Source: Branchiostoma floridae
Lineage: Eukaryota > Chordata > Leptocardii > Amphioxiformes > Branchiostomatidae
Length of the DNA stretch: 64,000 nt
Assembly: GCF_000003815.2 (NCBI RefSeq)
Contig: NC_049983.1
Coordinates: 2,641,007-2,705,006, forward strand
Direction of reading: 5' to 3'
A program made the position numbers and the translations under genes. Shown here piece by piece: positions 44,951-56,283 of the stretch. Within the stretch, counting starts at the first letter, position 1; the number at the start of each line of letters is the position of its first letter. Below the pieces are notes generated by a model. The model searched no databases, had not been told where the DNA came from, and saw only the letters and a list, made by a program, of their open reading frames with translations.

Positions 44951-46700
44951 CATACGATGTCATGGAAACAATGCAAAAGTGTGTTTGCATGAATCGCTTT
45001 CTGGAAAATCAATTTTACGGCTAGAACTAGGGAGGAACGAACATAAACACTCACAGCTTGACGGAAACGGAGTATGTTGGAGAGTCTTCAATGGTGCACA
45101 ACTTAGGGTGAATTCAAGACTGTGTCGTCTTGACCAGCATCAGCTGGCGGAGAACACGGCCTGTTCATCATAAAAACAGTATCCTTTTTTGGGAATCTCA
45201 GCAGATTTTTCCTACTGTGATGGCCAGATGGAACTATCCTGCTTGAAACGGCGTCTTTCCAGGCGTATCGCCCGACACTGGACACAGGCGGTAGGCCAAG
45301 GAGTTGTTGTCGTGACCCTAAAATGAAGTACTAGTACATGTACTCGGGATCGATCACCCGAGTGGGTGCCGAACGTCGGAACGTCGGCGAGTTCCGAAAG
45401 AAGGCACCCGAAGGTCGTCGAAGGCGATCAACACCAGAAGGTGAAGGCGACCCGCGAGCGGAACGAGTGTGATTTTTCTAGTAAGGAGGGCTAGCTCAGC
45501 TCAAAGGATGGCCGAAAGTCCAGCGCTGATGGGTGCGTTTTATGAGCGCAGCGGGTTGCCATTATCTGGTGGCTCGGCTTGACTGCCAGTTTGTGTGTGT
45601 GCCACCACTGTGTACTAGTACAGTTTCTTTTGCAGCCAACAAGAACAACTCCGAGGCCTATATTGCCAATGCAATAGTCTTCAAATTGGGGACTTGAATG
45701 TAGCGCAGATTCATGTATGGATAATGTACACGGATAGTTCCCTCGGTCGACCATACAAAGTCCACAATTAGAATCAAAACATATTTTAGACGAAGCCACA
45801 GGTACCAATTAGGTATAGCATGATTCAAACCAAATGAGACACGCATACCCAATGCGGAAATCCACAACTTTATTTCTATTAGACATAAAGCTTACGTACA
45901 TGGTGCGAAAAGTTCCAATTTTAGCCGCACAAAACACATAAAACCAACCTAAAGATGCGGAAAGGGTTAAACTTACGCCGCCTTTACAAAAATAAACGAC
46001 AACTATGGTCCAAGAAAAGATCACGGAAAGCGTACGGAAGGGTCTTAAGAAACGCAAGCTTTCCGCATGTAAAGGATACGGAAATACTGTTATTAACGAC
46101 CCCTTAAAGCATCTAAATGATGCCGTGTTCACAGCTGCATTCCCAGAGTCTGCGAACAGCATTGAAGACAAATTGGATGTTTTCTGTGTCCACAGCACAT
46201 GTGAAGTGTGAATAGTAGATTTTATCGTCATCTGCTGTGTAAAAAATCCGCTAGTGAGAAAGTAAACAACAAATGTTAGGCAAAGATGAAATCAAAGAGA
46301 GAGAAAAATAATTGGATATTGGCAGTATCATTCCATCAAACTAGATAATAGATATGCAGAAGTTTCAAACTCACGATGAATGATCTTGGTAGATTCAAGG
46401 TGTTTGCGTTTCCAACCTACATGTACTTTTGCCAGTTTAACTCAAGAAGGTATCGACGAATTGTGCTGACATTTGATACATTGGTTTCATACATGCTTAC
46501 AGAACTTCAAATGTTTCACGAAGGTGAGAGAATTTGAAATCTTAAGTTAACTAGAATTTGTTTGCAATAGATGCATTTGACTAAACATGAACTAAACTTC
46601 TGTTTAAGAGTAATTCAACAGATACCCAGGTGCTCACTTGAGTGTGAACTTGAGGACTGGGACATTGTGAAATGCTGGAGTATAATAAACTAATGAAATG
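44951..46700. other. Unassigned region
   Basis: Contains a CG-rich patch at ~45340-45440 (GGTGCCGAACGTCGGAACGT) and a 68-codon plus frame at 46005 (MVQEKITESVRKGLKKRKLS) with no supporting splice or motif. Nothing firm. Confidence 0.35.
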
Positions 46701-47840
46701 CCGGTGTGACAGCGATCTCGCCCCCCCGTGATCTCGCCCCCCCGGGGGCGAAATCACTAGCGATCTCGCCCCCCCCGGGGCGAAATCACTAGCGATCTCG
46801 CCCTCCCCGGCTAGTGATCTCGCCCCCCTACCTCGCCCCCCTTTAGCGATTTCGCCCCCCCCCCCAAAAAAACGGGTTTACATGACATTTTAGAAGTTGA
46901 TTGGTATAAATCACAAAATGTAGTTCCAGAATGATATAAGTACACGAGTTTGATACATAACTCCATTCATAGTATCAATATTAACGTAATTACATGGTAA
47001 TAAGATAGTTGAACTTGTTTCAGACAAGGAGGGTTTATATTTGGTCCCTTGTTTTCCCATTATTGCATATACCTGAGTCTTGACATAAGATGTATTTCAT
47101 TGTATTCACCTGTCCTCAAGCAACCTATATATATCCAATATGAAGTCTCTACCATGAAGTGACCACAAAAGAACTATGTAATGTCTTTATTAATTATGCA
47201 AATATTAGGTATTACTTAGGATAACGCACATTTTGGTATATGCACCTGGCCAAGGGATATCTTCACCTCCAACATGACTGTTTTTTCTAGTATTTAGGAA
47301 CTGATGCATTTACCCGTGTTTCTTAAGACAAGTACTTTACCAGTGTTTGTGTAGCATTTAGCAACAGCTATATCAACTTGCGCGTAGATAGTGTTTATAA
47401 TGAGAAACTATTATTCACGTGTGTTTTTGTTAGTGCTTTGGAAATGTTTCCAGCACAAGAAAGAAAACACTGTGACAAATTGAAAACATATAGCTGACGT
47501 ATTCCGTACCATAGACGGTGTTGATTTATACGTTCGCAGTAGCACTGTTTTTATGCCACCTCAGCTGCAAAAATTGTCTTTTTCATTTCAATGTCATGTT
47601 TGCACCGAACAATATAGTATCGACTTTCGAGGTAGGACATCTTACGGTACGGTAATAAGGTGCCATATAGGTACCAGGTAACACACCATATACGTTACTC
47701 CCCAGGTGCAGTATAGTACCAGGTGGCGCACCTGTAATATGAAGTAGCCAGCTGCTTTGGGGGGGGGGGGCGAAAACGCTAGTGATCTCGCCCCCCGGAG
47801 GGGCGAGATCGCCGGGGGGGCGAGATCGCTGTCACACCGG
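46701..47840. mobile_element. DNA element with 27-bp perfect TIR and GATCTCGCCCCCC arrays
   Basis: CCGGTGTGACAGCGATCTCG starts the left end and its exact complement closes the right; identity continues through the following poly-C for ~27 bp. Inside the left end GATCTCGCCCCCC recurs about six times, partly in inverted pairs with GGGGGCGAAATCACTAGC. The core is AT-rich, non-coding. I could not define a target duplication. Confidence 0.82.
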
Positions 47841-48009
47841 TTCATTTTTTTTCTGAACAAATCCGAGAAGCAACAAATTAGATGGGTGTGGCCTAATCAG
47901 TAAATGTCATATTCCTGACGTAGCTTTATATGCTTTCTGAGCTACTCCCAACCATCACAATATTAAGCCACATGTTTTCGAGCTTCTCCGCTTTAAGATG
48001 GACCCAGCC

Positions 48010-48216
48010 AGTTACTCCAAATTTTCTTCAATCAATGACTATTTTTAAAGGTAAAGTTCATACCTCCAATGTTTTCAGGGCTGACCGTCCATCTTGTTCA
48101 CGGAGAATGACCTAGTCTCGATCTCGCGAGAGAGCACGACACTTGGTCTGGCAAATTTGGAGGTATGTACCATACCTTTGAAAACAGTCATCGATTGAAG
48201 AAAATTTGGAGTAACT
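48010..48216. repeat. Foldback repeat, ~65-bp arms
   Basis: AGTTACTCCAAATTTTCTTC at left is inverted as GAAGAAAATTTGGAGTAACT at right; pairing continues through AATCAATGACT and CATACCTCCAA. Small non-autonomous element likely. Confidence 0.82.
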
Positions 48217-48497
48217 GTATTCATACATGACTGATGAACCTCTTGAAGGACACAGCCACAGAGGGGAGATTTTGTTTTGAATCAAATGATCCATGCTTCT
48301 ATGTTGCAAACATCATCGAAAAACAAAATCTGGATCACACCTAGCTTTGATGCGGCTTTGATTTCTTTTTTATTTTTGGTTTAATACCTACATCTTTTGG
48401 GTAAAGGTCAGGGTGGCTGGCACATGTTCTGATAGCAGTCATCTTGACTGAGATTGAGTCAGCCAGATATGTCTAAGGATCAGGACTGAGTCATTTT

Positions 48498-49816
48498 ACA
48501 CTACCAACACAGAAAGGTCTACAAACAGACAGAATAGGGCTGAAACAGACTTGAAATTGTTATTGGGTGGTTAAAGGGGCTGAATGAAGATACTACCATT
48601 GTTCACTTCTGGTATGAAATCGAATGGAACCAGATAGATGAGTTTACTTTGCAGCGTTGTTACGTTTTGTACAAATACAGTTCTTTGTGTGACTCTTTTT
48701 GTGATTTGTATATATGTATAGTTTCATTAATCTACGTGGGACAATTTGACATGATTAGGTGAGAATACATCTAGCTTATTATCATAATTTATGCAAAAGA
48801 CCATTAGGACCACATTTTGCACCAACGCTATACCGACCGGGAAGGAGGTTTTTGATGCCTGTACCGACTTCAATGCCGTATAGCGCTTGGATGGCTTATG
48901 CTAGGGCCACCAAACTTGGTAACTTTTTAGAAAATGTTGATAGTAAACATTTTCAGTGAACAACGTATGTTCATCATTTTTCATGTTACCATGGCAACGA
49001 AATTCTGACATACATATTTATGACGAAATTTTCTAATTTTGTATTAAACATTTAAGTTTTAAGGTTGTTTATCACATCTTATGAAATTCAACGTAAATTT
49101 CATGACTCAATATTCATAATTTATGCTAATTGGATGACGTCATTAGTCAGAATCCAATATGGCGGCCGATATTACCTAAATGACGTAATAATGTCGTCAT
49201 TTAACATGACAATGGCATTTAAGTTAATACAATAATTTTGGCTTACATGTACATCATTCTCTATAAATTTGGTGATTCTAAAATAAGCAGTTTAGGTGTG
49301 GGTCGCAAAAGTTTGTTTTAAAAATGCTGGGGTCAGTTTTGACCCCACTGGACCATGCATAAACTTTCTACGATAACTTAATCAACAATAAGCCAATCTT
49401 GGTAAAAACTTAAGATAAGTTATAGGACATATATGCAAACAAACTCCTGGAAGGAAATTTGTTTTCGACCAGAAATGACATAATGGCACACATTGATATA
49501 CGCCTGGGGTCAGTTTTGACCCCATACGGTGGTTTGAGGGTTAAGAAAGTCAGCCCCTTTCAGCCTGACAGTTTTAACACATCGTGAATGAGGTGTCAAA
49601 AATCAGGTGAGGTGAGTGCTCCCTTGTGTGGCTACGCATATCAATTATGAATAAATTACACTGATGTGAACTTGGTTTTCAGCCCTTGGCACCTGCATAG
49701 AAACAATGCACACCAGGACAAGACTGTTTAAGCCCCTTTAACCACCCAATAACAATAGGTATTACTGTTTAAGCCCTTTTCTGTCCTTTTTCAGACCTTG
49801 CTGTGTTGGTAGTGTT
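48498..49816. mobile_element. Inverted-repeat element with nested family B MITE
   Basis: Arms 48498-48581 and 49731-49816 are inverted (ACACTACCAACACAG..., ending TTATTGGGTGGTTAAAGGGG). Between them sits a family B-like MITE. Confidence 0.72.
48770..49540. mobile_element. Family B TTAA MITE, left-truncated
   Basis: The right end GACCCCATACGGTGGTTTGA GGG runs into TTAA (49541-49544). Two palindromes GGGGTCAGTTTTGACCCC (near 49330 and 49506) and TGATGACGTCAT-like words match the 2698-3634 copy. A left terminus is not found. Confidence 0.65.
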
Positions 49817-49826
49817 AGGTTGGGAA

Positions 49827-50090
49827 TAGGGGTGGGTATCGGTACGATGTACCGATGTATAATAGTCATTTCTACAAACTTATCCAGTCAATCGTACAGA
49901 GGCAGTTAGTCTTGTCAGTGGGAGTCATATATTGCACAAAGCATACTCTTTGTAGCGAAATGGACAATTGTTTCGAGTATTGTCCATTCACATACTGAAT
50001 CAGGTCCAGGTTCAGGTCCGGACCTGGACCTGATCCTCTGGACCTGAACCGGACCTGGACCTGAATTTTCTGTACCGGTACCCACCCCTA
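49827..50090. mobile_element. hAT-type MITE with 8-bp target duplication
   Basis: TAGGGGTGGGTA at left, its complement TACCCACCCCTA at right, and the 8-bp direct repeat GTTGGGAA on both sides (49819-49826 and 50091-50098). 264 bp, non-coding; interior repeats GGTCCAGGTCCGGACCTGG-like words. The 8-bp duplication is typical of hAT transposition. Confidence 0.92.
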
Positions 50091-50248
50091 GTTGGGAACA
50101 ATTTAGCAGTAAGTCAGCAGTGATTATGGCATGGTTGGGGTCAAATTTGATTGCTGACTTACTCCCAACCACCAGCCAAACCATTAAGACCTCCCTCCTG
50201 TCTACAGCTGAATCTTCTTGGCAAAGAATGTATCTGCAAAAAACTCAC

Positions 50249-50316
50249 CTCAAACTGCTCCACAATGAATCTCTTGGCCCTCGTTACTTCTGGACCATCG
50301 CCTGGCTCATGTACAG
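50249..50316 (-). CDS. Minus-strand unrecognised gene, exon c
   Basis: Acceptor CTTTCACAG, donor GTGAGT; phase 1 to 0; encodes VHEPGDGPEVTRAKRFIVEQ then FE. Confidence 0.5.
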
Positions 50317-51073
50317 CTGTGAAAGAAAAACAATATTTAATGTAAGAAGGCCATACACGTCCCAATCTTGATCTGTTCTTGTTCTGTAAAGGAGAATTTG
50401 AGCAGTTTATGCTTTGAAATATCAATTGTCATGTACATGTCCTGCCTGGTATTTCATGAGTTGGGATCCCAAAGTTAAAGAGCATTTTCTTTGTTCTGTT
50501 TTTAATGCTGAAATAACGGATTACAATAAGTCATGCCATGTCTTGTAACTTTTAGCGAGTACACTTACAGGAAGGCACATGGAAAGACACAGCCTTTGTA
50601 TTAGTGCTTTGTTTCCAATAATGAAAAAAAAAATCAAAATGCCAGATACATGTTGATATATATAATTGCAAATAGATAGCTTATATGTAGATCACTCATC
50701 GTGTAAGGCTTGGAAAAAATGTTGTATTTCCTGTTATGCAGCTGACCAAAGCAATAGAGAATACAGGTAGACTAACCTGCTAAACTGTATGTGCTTCTCA
50801 GCACTCTGCTGGGGCACCAATGCCGGATCCTCAGTCAGTCTCCGCCCTTCCTCAACGTTTCGTCCCCTTTGCTACTGATACGCTTCCGGGCGGCGGGACA
50901 GCAGGGGGGACGTCTCCCCCCTGCTTCCGGCACTGGTGCCTCACTTCTGGGCGGCTTTCTTCCAACACTTGTCCTTCCTTTTGATCCACAGGACAAAGCT
51001 GCTTCTTTCTGCCTCTTCAGTCACCTGCCTGACAAACTGAGACTGTAACTTCCCCTGTATCTGTAGCAAAACC
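50249..51073 (-). CDS. Unrecognised gene, three chained exons (minus)
   Basis: Three minus-strand segments with AG/GT borders join in frame (phases 2-2-1-0). Together they encode ~76 residues: LQIQGKLQSQFVRQVTEEAE, RSSFVLWIKRKDKCWKKAAQ, NRVLRSTYSLA, VHEPGDGPEVTRAKRFIVEQ, FE. The composition (charged, amphipathic, no low complexity) looks like real protein, but I recognise no family. Upstream and downstream exons were not found, so start and stop are unknown. It lies opposite to, and between, the FN3-like and EGF exons. Confidence 0.5.
50777..50808 (-). CDS. Minus-strand unrecognised gene, exon b (32 bp)
   Basis: Acceptor GTGCCCCAG, donor GTTAGT; phase 2 to 1; encodes RVLRSTYSLA. It is the piece that makes exons a and c compatible. 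Confidence 0.42.
50945..51073 (-). CDS. Minus-strand unrecognised gene, exon a
   Basis: Acceptor TTTTTTGCAG, donor GTGAGG; enters phase 2, leaves phase 2. Encodes FVRQVTEEAERSSFVLWIKR and neighbours. Confidence 0.55.
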
Positions 51074-52184
51074 CTGCAAAAAACGAGTAATGAAATTGAA
51101 AAGCAGAACAAACTTCCTATATTTTACACTCTTTTAACAGCTTGGAACAGTTGTAAAGGATTGATTTTTAGGCGAAAACACGACCCTCTGTCAATCTTAA
51201 AATTGTCCAACCTTCCAATGGTAGAGAAGCAGAGCCAAAGCTTGTCGACAATGTGACATGGGAATAACTTATATAATCTACTTGCCAATGTGACAGCGGT
51301 ATTAGTTACTTTATTTACTTTAAAATGTGACAGGGATAAAGTTGCCAATCCGCCATGCAAATTGATGGTTGTCGAATATAGTTCTGGGCCTAAAACCTCA
51401 AGTTTTTTTTCCTGGTCAAATGGGCAGAAATCCTGGCAGTTTTGATGTGGGTGTGCTAGGGGAGGGTTTCTACTTTGTGATTAGGGCCAAAAAGCTGAGT
51501 TTGTGTGGTTTTTAGGGGGTATAAAGTTGGGACTTTTTTGTCCTAGCACATGGCCTCCTCACTGGGTTGTTGTGCGGATTTGAGGTCATGGGTCAATCTT
51601 TCAGTTTCCCGGAAGTTCTCGCCGTTAGATTCATGCCGAAATGTGGTTTGTCGGATAGCTGAGATGTCGGGCTTTCATATGAGGGTATGTTTGTGTGCCA
51701 GTAACGTCAGAAAGTTGAGTTATTAACAGTTGCTTTCTCCTCTTTTTTGCATAGGGAACCATTGTTTAGAGGCTGCAAATTGAATCACCTGCGGATACCC
51801 TACACACCGGCCTGGCCGGAAACTATGTGTATACGGCGTCGACCATAACCAACGTGGAACGGGGCCTTTTGATTGGTCCGCGGCGCCTGGCTATATGATA
51901 ATACATAATCAAGTTGTTTTTGCAGTTTATTCCCAGAAGTAATGTCTTATATTTTGATAAACATGAAGCTAACAGGCAGTCACAAGAATAATACAAAGCT
52001 TTTTCTTCTTCTTAGAATTGTGTTTGGTTTTAGCTTAAACATACAGGAATAAAGAAAAAGAGCATAACAGTGGATGTATATCTATATTTATTAGAATTGA
52101 GAGGATTATGTTTGATCCCTGCCATAAGACGTAAAATCATAAAGATGCCTGACGTGAATTCTTAAAGCTTATTTTATTTGACAG
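51074..52184. other. Region without firm feature
   Basis: A CCAAT-containing CG-rich patch lies at ~51800-51890 (rc ACCAATCAAAAGGCCCCG). It could be promoter-like for the minus-strand exons, but no start exon could be defined. Confidence 0.3.
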
Positions 52185-52298
52185 ACACTGTGCAGTGTGC
52201 CTCCAATCCTTGTCAGAACGGCGGAACCTGCTTTGACGGTGTCGACTCCTACCATTGCCACTGCGCTGTTGAATACGAAGGCCAAAACTGCGAGAACG
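52185..52298 (+). CDS. EGF-like exon
   Basis: Phase 1 to 1. [20 protein letters not shown] then [12 protein letters not shown]: six Cys in the EGF order with the C-x-C pair and a G-x-x-C close. Confidence 0.92.
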
Positions 52299-54272
52299 GT
52301 ATCTTTTACATAAGATATAATTTGAGCCATGGTTAAACGGCTTTCAGTAGAATGTTCGGGGTTTACTACACCTTTTATAGATAAAGTATGATTTACAAAC
52401 AGCGATAAATGGAAGGTGAGTCTGGTAATGCCTTCTTTAGGCGATTGAACGATGTCAGAGTAGATTTCCAGTCTTTCTATCTATGCCGGGCAAAGACCTC
52501 TAATTCAGAGTCCAAAAACAGGCTGTCAAAACTCAACTACCTGAGGTTTAGTCCATGGAAAACTCACATCGTTAGCGTAGTCTGACCTCAAGTATCTACC
52601 TAGTGATTTCGAGTCAAAACCTGTCGTCGACGGAAATCCCGCTAATACCAGCTGATGACCTATGACCCATTACGGAAGACCTGATGACCTGCATGCTGCA
52701 CCTACTCGACAGTTTAACGGACGTCTATTTTGCTAACAAAATGAAATAGCCCAAACCCTTGTAACCTCCAGCTCCAAAATGCCAACATTTACCAAAATAA
52801 TTGAATGAAAATACTGTTAACTTTGTTTTGAAAAGACTGGACTCATTTTGGGGGCTACTGCGTCTGCACCTTTGCCCTGCCTGTGTTTGTCGCTATTTTG
52901 TAAATCCCGTTTGTTGTGGATGCAATGCATATGTAACTGCATGCGTTATTTAAGCTGTTGCTATATTATTTACCAGGTATCCAGGGGATACAGTTGCCCA
53001 AACATTAAATGCCAAACGTTTATGCCGAAAATTACCAGACTTTCCGGTATTTAATGTAAATCCAAATCCATTGCAGTATAATTCTAAAAAGTGTATATCC
53101 CTGTGCATATATTTGTATATTTGGCATTTAATAAACGTTTAGATTTGATTTGAACCTCATGACCAATTATGCCGGTGAATACATCGGTAGGTGATTTCTT
53201 TTTTTATTTTGTCTCCAGACGTGAACCGGTGCTTTAATGATACCTGTCCACCCAACTGGGAGTGTCAGACGGTGATCATACATGACCATATGTATGGAGG
53301 CGGGCATGCCTATCCCGACTGTGTCGGTAAGGACAACCTCTAATGGTGTCAATGGTTATCTAACCTAATGGTAAACACACAAGACGACTTTCTTCGATAA
53401 AGATTAAATCAATGTTTATTCATCTTTATTTTATGTCACTCTTGTGCCAGCAAGCTCTTTGTTATAAAACAAGTGCTTTTAAAAAAGCTGGCATTTTGCC
53501 AATGTTTGCGTGTGTGAACGTTTTTTTCTAGTTATTAGAAAGTCATATAAATAGAACAGAGTAACTAAACCTGATATTGGCGCATGGAGAGATTCACATA
53601 TGTGCCTGAACTGCAGCAGATCTAGACGCCACCTGTTAAAATTTGCGTGAACTGTAGCAAATTTCACTACACATTGCCTGTTTTTGAGTGAGCTCTGTTG
53701 CGGGGCATTTTTATGTTTTTTTATTTTTTTTTTAATTTCTATTCGGCAAAAAAAACGAAGCGGCGAATCCGTTAACCAAAGAAATAAATTGGTGTGGCCA
53801 AATGGATGTAAAAATTAGTATTTTAATGGATGTAAAAAAGAAAAAAAAAGTTGAAAAAATCTACCTCCCCGGATTCGAACCGGGTGCATTGGTAAACTTT
53901 ACAAATGTTTACAAATGTATACAAATGTTTGGCATGTTACAGGTATACAAATGTTTGGCATGGATTGAACAGGTCCGTTCTTCTCAACATCACAACGGCG
54001 ACTACACTGGCCAGAAGGCATTTTGCGACTGCAAGTCGCAAAATGCAAAAATAAAGTCCTCTCTTTAAAACATTCAACTCGTTCTGGATACAACATTGCT
54101 TAAGTTTAGTCAGGTATAAAGTAACTGCCTTCTTAACATTTCACATTCTCTCTTAGAACCAGGGACGCCCCCCAGGCAGGTGGTGCCGTTTGTTTGCAGC
54201 AGCGCCTCCTGTCCGGACGGTATGTACTGCAAGGAGGAGGGGCCGGCATCTTTCTCCTGCAGAGCCGGTTGA
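52185..54272 (+). CDS. EGF-like, Cys-rich C-terminal exons (3' part of a secreted protein)
   Basis: Three exons join in phase 1-1-1 and end in TGA at 54270-54272. They encode an EGF-like module, a Cys-poor EGF-like relic and a short Cys-rich tail ([18 protein letters not shown]). EGF modules act in extracellular protein contacts. No start or earlier exon is found, so this is a 3' portion: either an alternative C-terminus of the FN3-like gene (same strand, 9.6 kb upstream) or the tail of a separate gene. Confidence 0.75.
53219..53326 (+). CDS. Cys-containing exon, EGF-like relic
   Basis: Phase 1 to 1. [34 protein letters not shown]: four Cys only, so a diverged or half EGF module. Confidence 0.82.
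54018..54046. other. Perfect 13-bp hairpin
   Basis: GCATTTTGCGACT, GCA, AGTCGCAAAATGC: arms perfect, 3-nt loop, in the last EGF-gene intron. No terminator role is expected here; function unknown. Confidence 0.7.
54157..54272 (+). CDS. Terminal exon with stop
   Basis: Phase 1 entry. [37 protein letters not shown], stop TGA. The protein ends shortly after the last Cys. Confidence 0.85.
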
Positions 54273-55600
54273 ATTCCCTCCTGTACGTCCATCCTGCAAA
54301 AACAGCGTGCTACACAAGGCAAAAAATATGAACAGCACGTTGAGCGTAATTAAAGCTGTAGAATTCAAAACCAATCCTTTGTTCCTTGACGTTGTTTTCT
54401 CTATATATATGTTAGTGGCTTTGATAAGGCAGTCTTTGTTGTCAGCTATGGTTATCAAGTGATTGGGTCACAGTTAAGTGCTTGCACATAGCCTCATATG
54501 CAACACACAAAGGTAGATTCGTTAATTTGTTTTTGTTTTTACGTTTTTAGTCCTTATTAAAGGGCTTTCTATTTTGTATTGTATCTTGTATTGTTAGGTT
54601 TTGACAACCTCTAGATGAGCCTAACCTCTGCTTGGAGAGTAAATTTGGGGCTGTTCTGAACCCACTCTCTCAAAACTAGACATAATAATGACATAATAAT
54701 CAAAACGTGTGACATGACAGAAGAAATCTACATATTAAACGCATAAGGAGACCAATTTATCAGCAACGTGAAATACATCGCCCCACAATAAAACGGGGCC
54801 ATCGTTTTAATGCCAATGCACCCTTGTCAGGTAATGTCCAAATTCGAGAACATCCAATCAACATGAATACTGTATGCGTAAGGGAGTTGCTGCCATGTGC
54901 ATTATCGATTAGACTACTTCCATGGACGGTCATACTATATGTGTGATTTGTCCACTCGTAACACTTCTCATTATTCTATACAGTAAATCCATAGGCGCCC
55001 TCTATCTATATTGGTATCACGTGGCAGCATAAGAAACCGTTTAAACTACTTTCTACCGAACCAACAACAACTTTATATTCTAAATTTACTCACTTAGTCG
55101 ACTAAAGACCATCATTTTTACTGAATAATTGGGAGCTGATGTCCATAAAACCTGTTTTAGAAAGTCAGGAAAGGTGGTAAAATCAAAACGAATAAATATA
55201 AATTTTCCTATAAAGTTTTATTGTTAGTAGTAGAATCTTGGTATCAACTTACAACAAAATTGATACGTCTTAGGTTGGTAGTTACTGACTGCCATTTTCA
55301 TCAAAAATGGTGGATTGCTTAAAAGATAGACAAATTGCGGGCTTCTTTAACTTTAACGATTTAACATCATTGCTTCTAACATATGAGGTGCAGCAGACAT
55401 ATAGAAATGAATTGTTTTTTTGTGTTTTCTTTGTATTTATTTATTTTCACAACAAGAAATGGCATAAAATGGTGTTTCCCTAAATGACTTGCACATGAAT
55501 TTTGCATTCATCTGCTTCCAACTAAAAGATCAATGCACTAAAGAACCAACATTATCAACAAATGCAAGATACGTCACACAGCATTGAGAACAGAAAACTG
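54273..55600 (+). other. 3' untranslated/intergenic stretch
   Basis: AATAAA at 54787-54792 is a possible poly(A) signal for the EGF gene. Otherwise AT-rich sequence with no recognised gene. Confidence 0.4.
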
Positions 55601-55604
55601 TAAC

Positions 55605-56090
55605 TGGACTAGATGTTGTCCAGTTATAGTCCGGTTGAACTGCACATGTACTACAGTTGGACATGTTTAGTCTATAGTCTACTACACAACTGGACTACAT
55701 ATTCAGTGCAGCTGGGCAACATTTAGTACAACTGGACTACTGTCCAATCCAGTTGGACAGCATGTAGTACAACCGGACTACATGTCCAGTCCAGCTGGAC
55801 AACATGTAGTACAACTGGACTACATGCCCAGTCCAGCTGGACAGCATGTAGTACAGCTGGACTACATGTAGAACAACTGTACTACATCATACATGTAGAA
55901 CAACTGTACTACATGCCCAGTCCAGCTGGACTGCATGCAGCTGGGCAACATTTAGTATAACTGGACAGCATGTAGTCCTATCCAGTACTACATGTTATTC
56001 AGCTGGACTGGACATATAGTCTAGTTGTACTACATGCTGTTGTACTACAAACTGAACTACATCCGGGCTACATGTAGTACATGTAGTTTC
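55605..56090. repeat. Palindromic minisatellite
   Basis: Degenerate tandem units built on ACTGGACTACATG and GTCCAGCTGGACAACATGTA; CCAGTCCAGCTGGAC-type palindromes recur. It lies 3' of the kelch-like gene, perhaps in its 3' UTR. Confidence 0.88.
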
Positions 56091-56283
56091 TTCCAAGCTC
56101 TAACATGCAATGCCTGGCAATAAAAATGGCAACAGAGTTTACGATACAGAATATTGGGTATCATTGTACTAGTACTAGTAAGGGGCCCATCAACTAGCCA
56201 CTTTCCCATTAACTAGTCAATTATAGGAAATTTGCAAAACCTTTAAGCTAAGGCAAAGATCTTTTCTGATAATGCTGCTAGTA

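Noticed and set aside
46005-46211. 68-codon plus frame MVQEKITESVRKGLKKRKLS...
   Set aside because: Protein-like start, but overlaps a longer antisense frame and has no motif or splice evidence.
51780-51890. Candidate FN3-like exon (GLAGNYVYTASTITNVERG)
   Set aside because: Resembles a module strand, but lacks an acceptor in phase and a donor; stops after a short run.
53860-53900. Possible tRNA gene (minus): CCCGGTTCGAATCCGGG then a T-run
   Set aside because: Only the T-arm and 3' acceptor strand are convincing; no matching 5' acceptor, D-arm or anticodon arm can be found. At most a tRNA-derived fragment.
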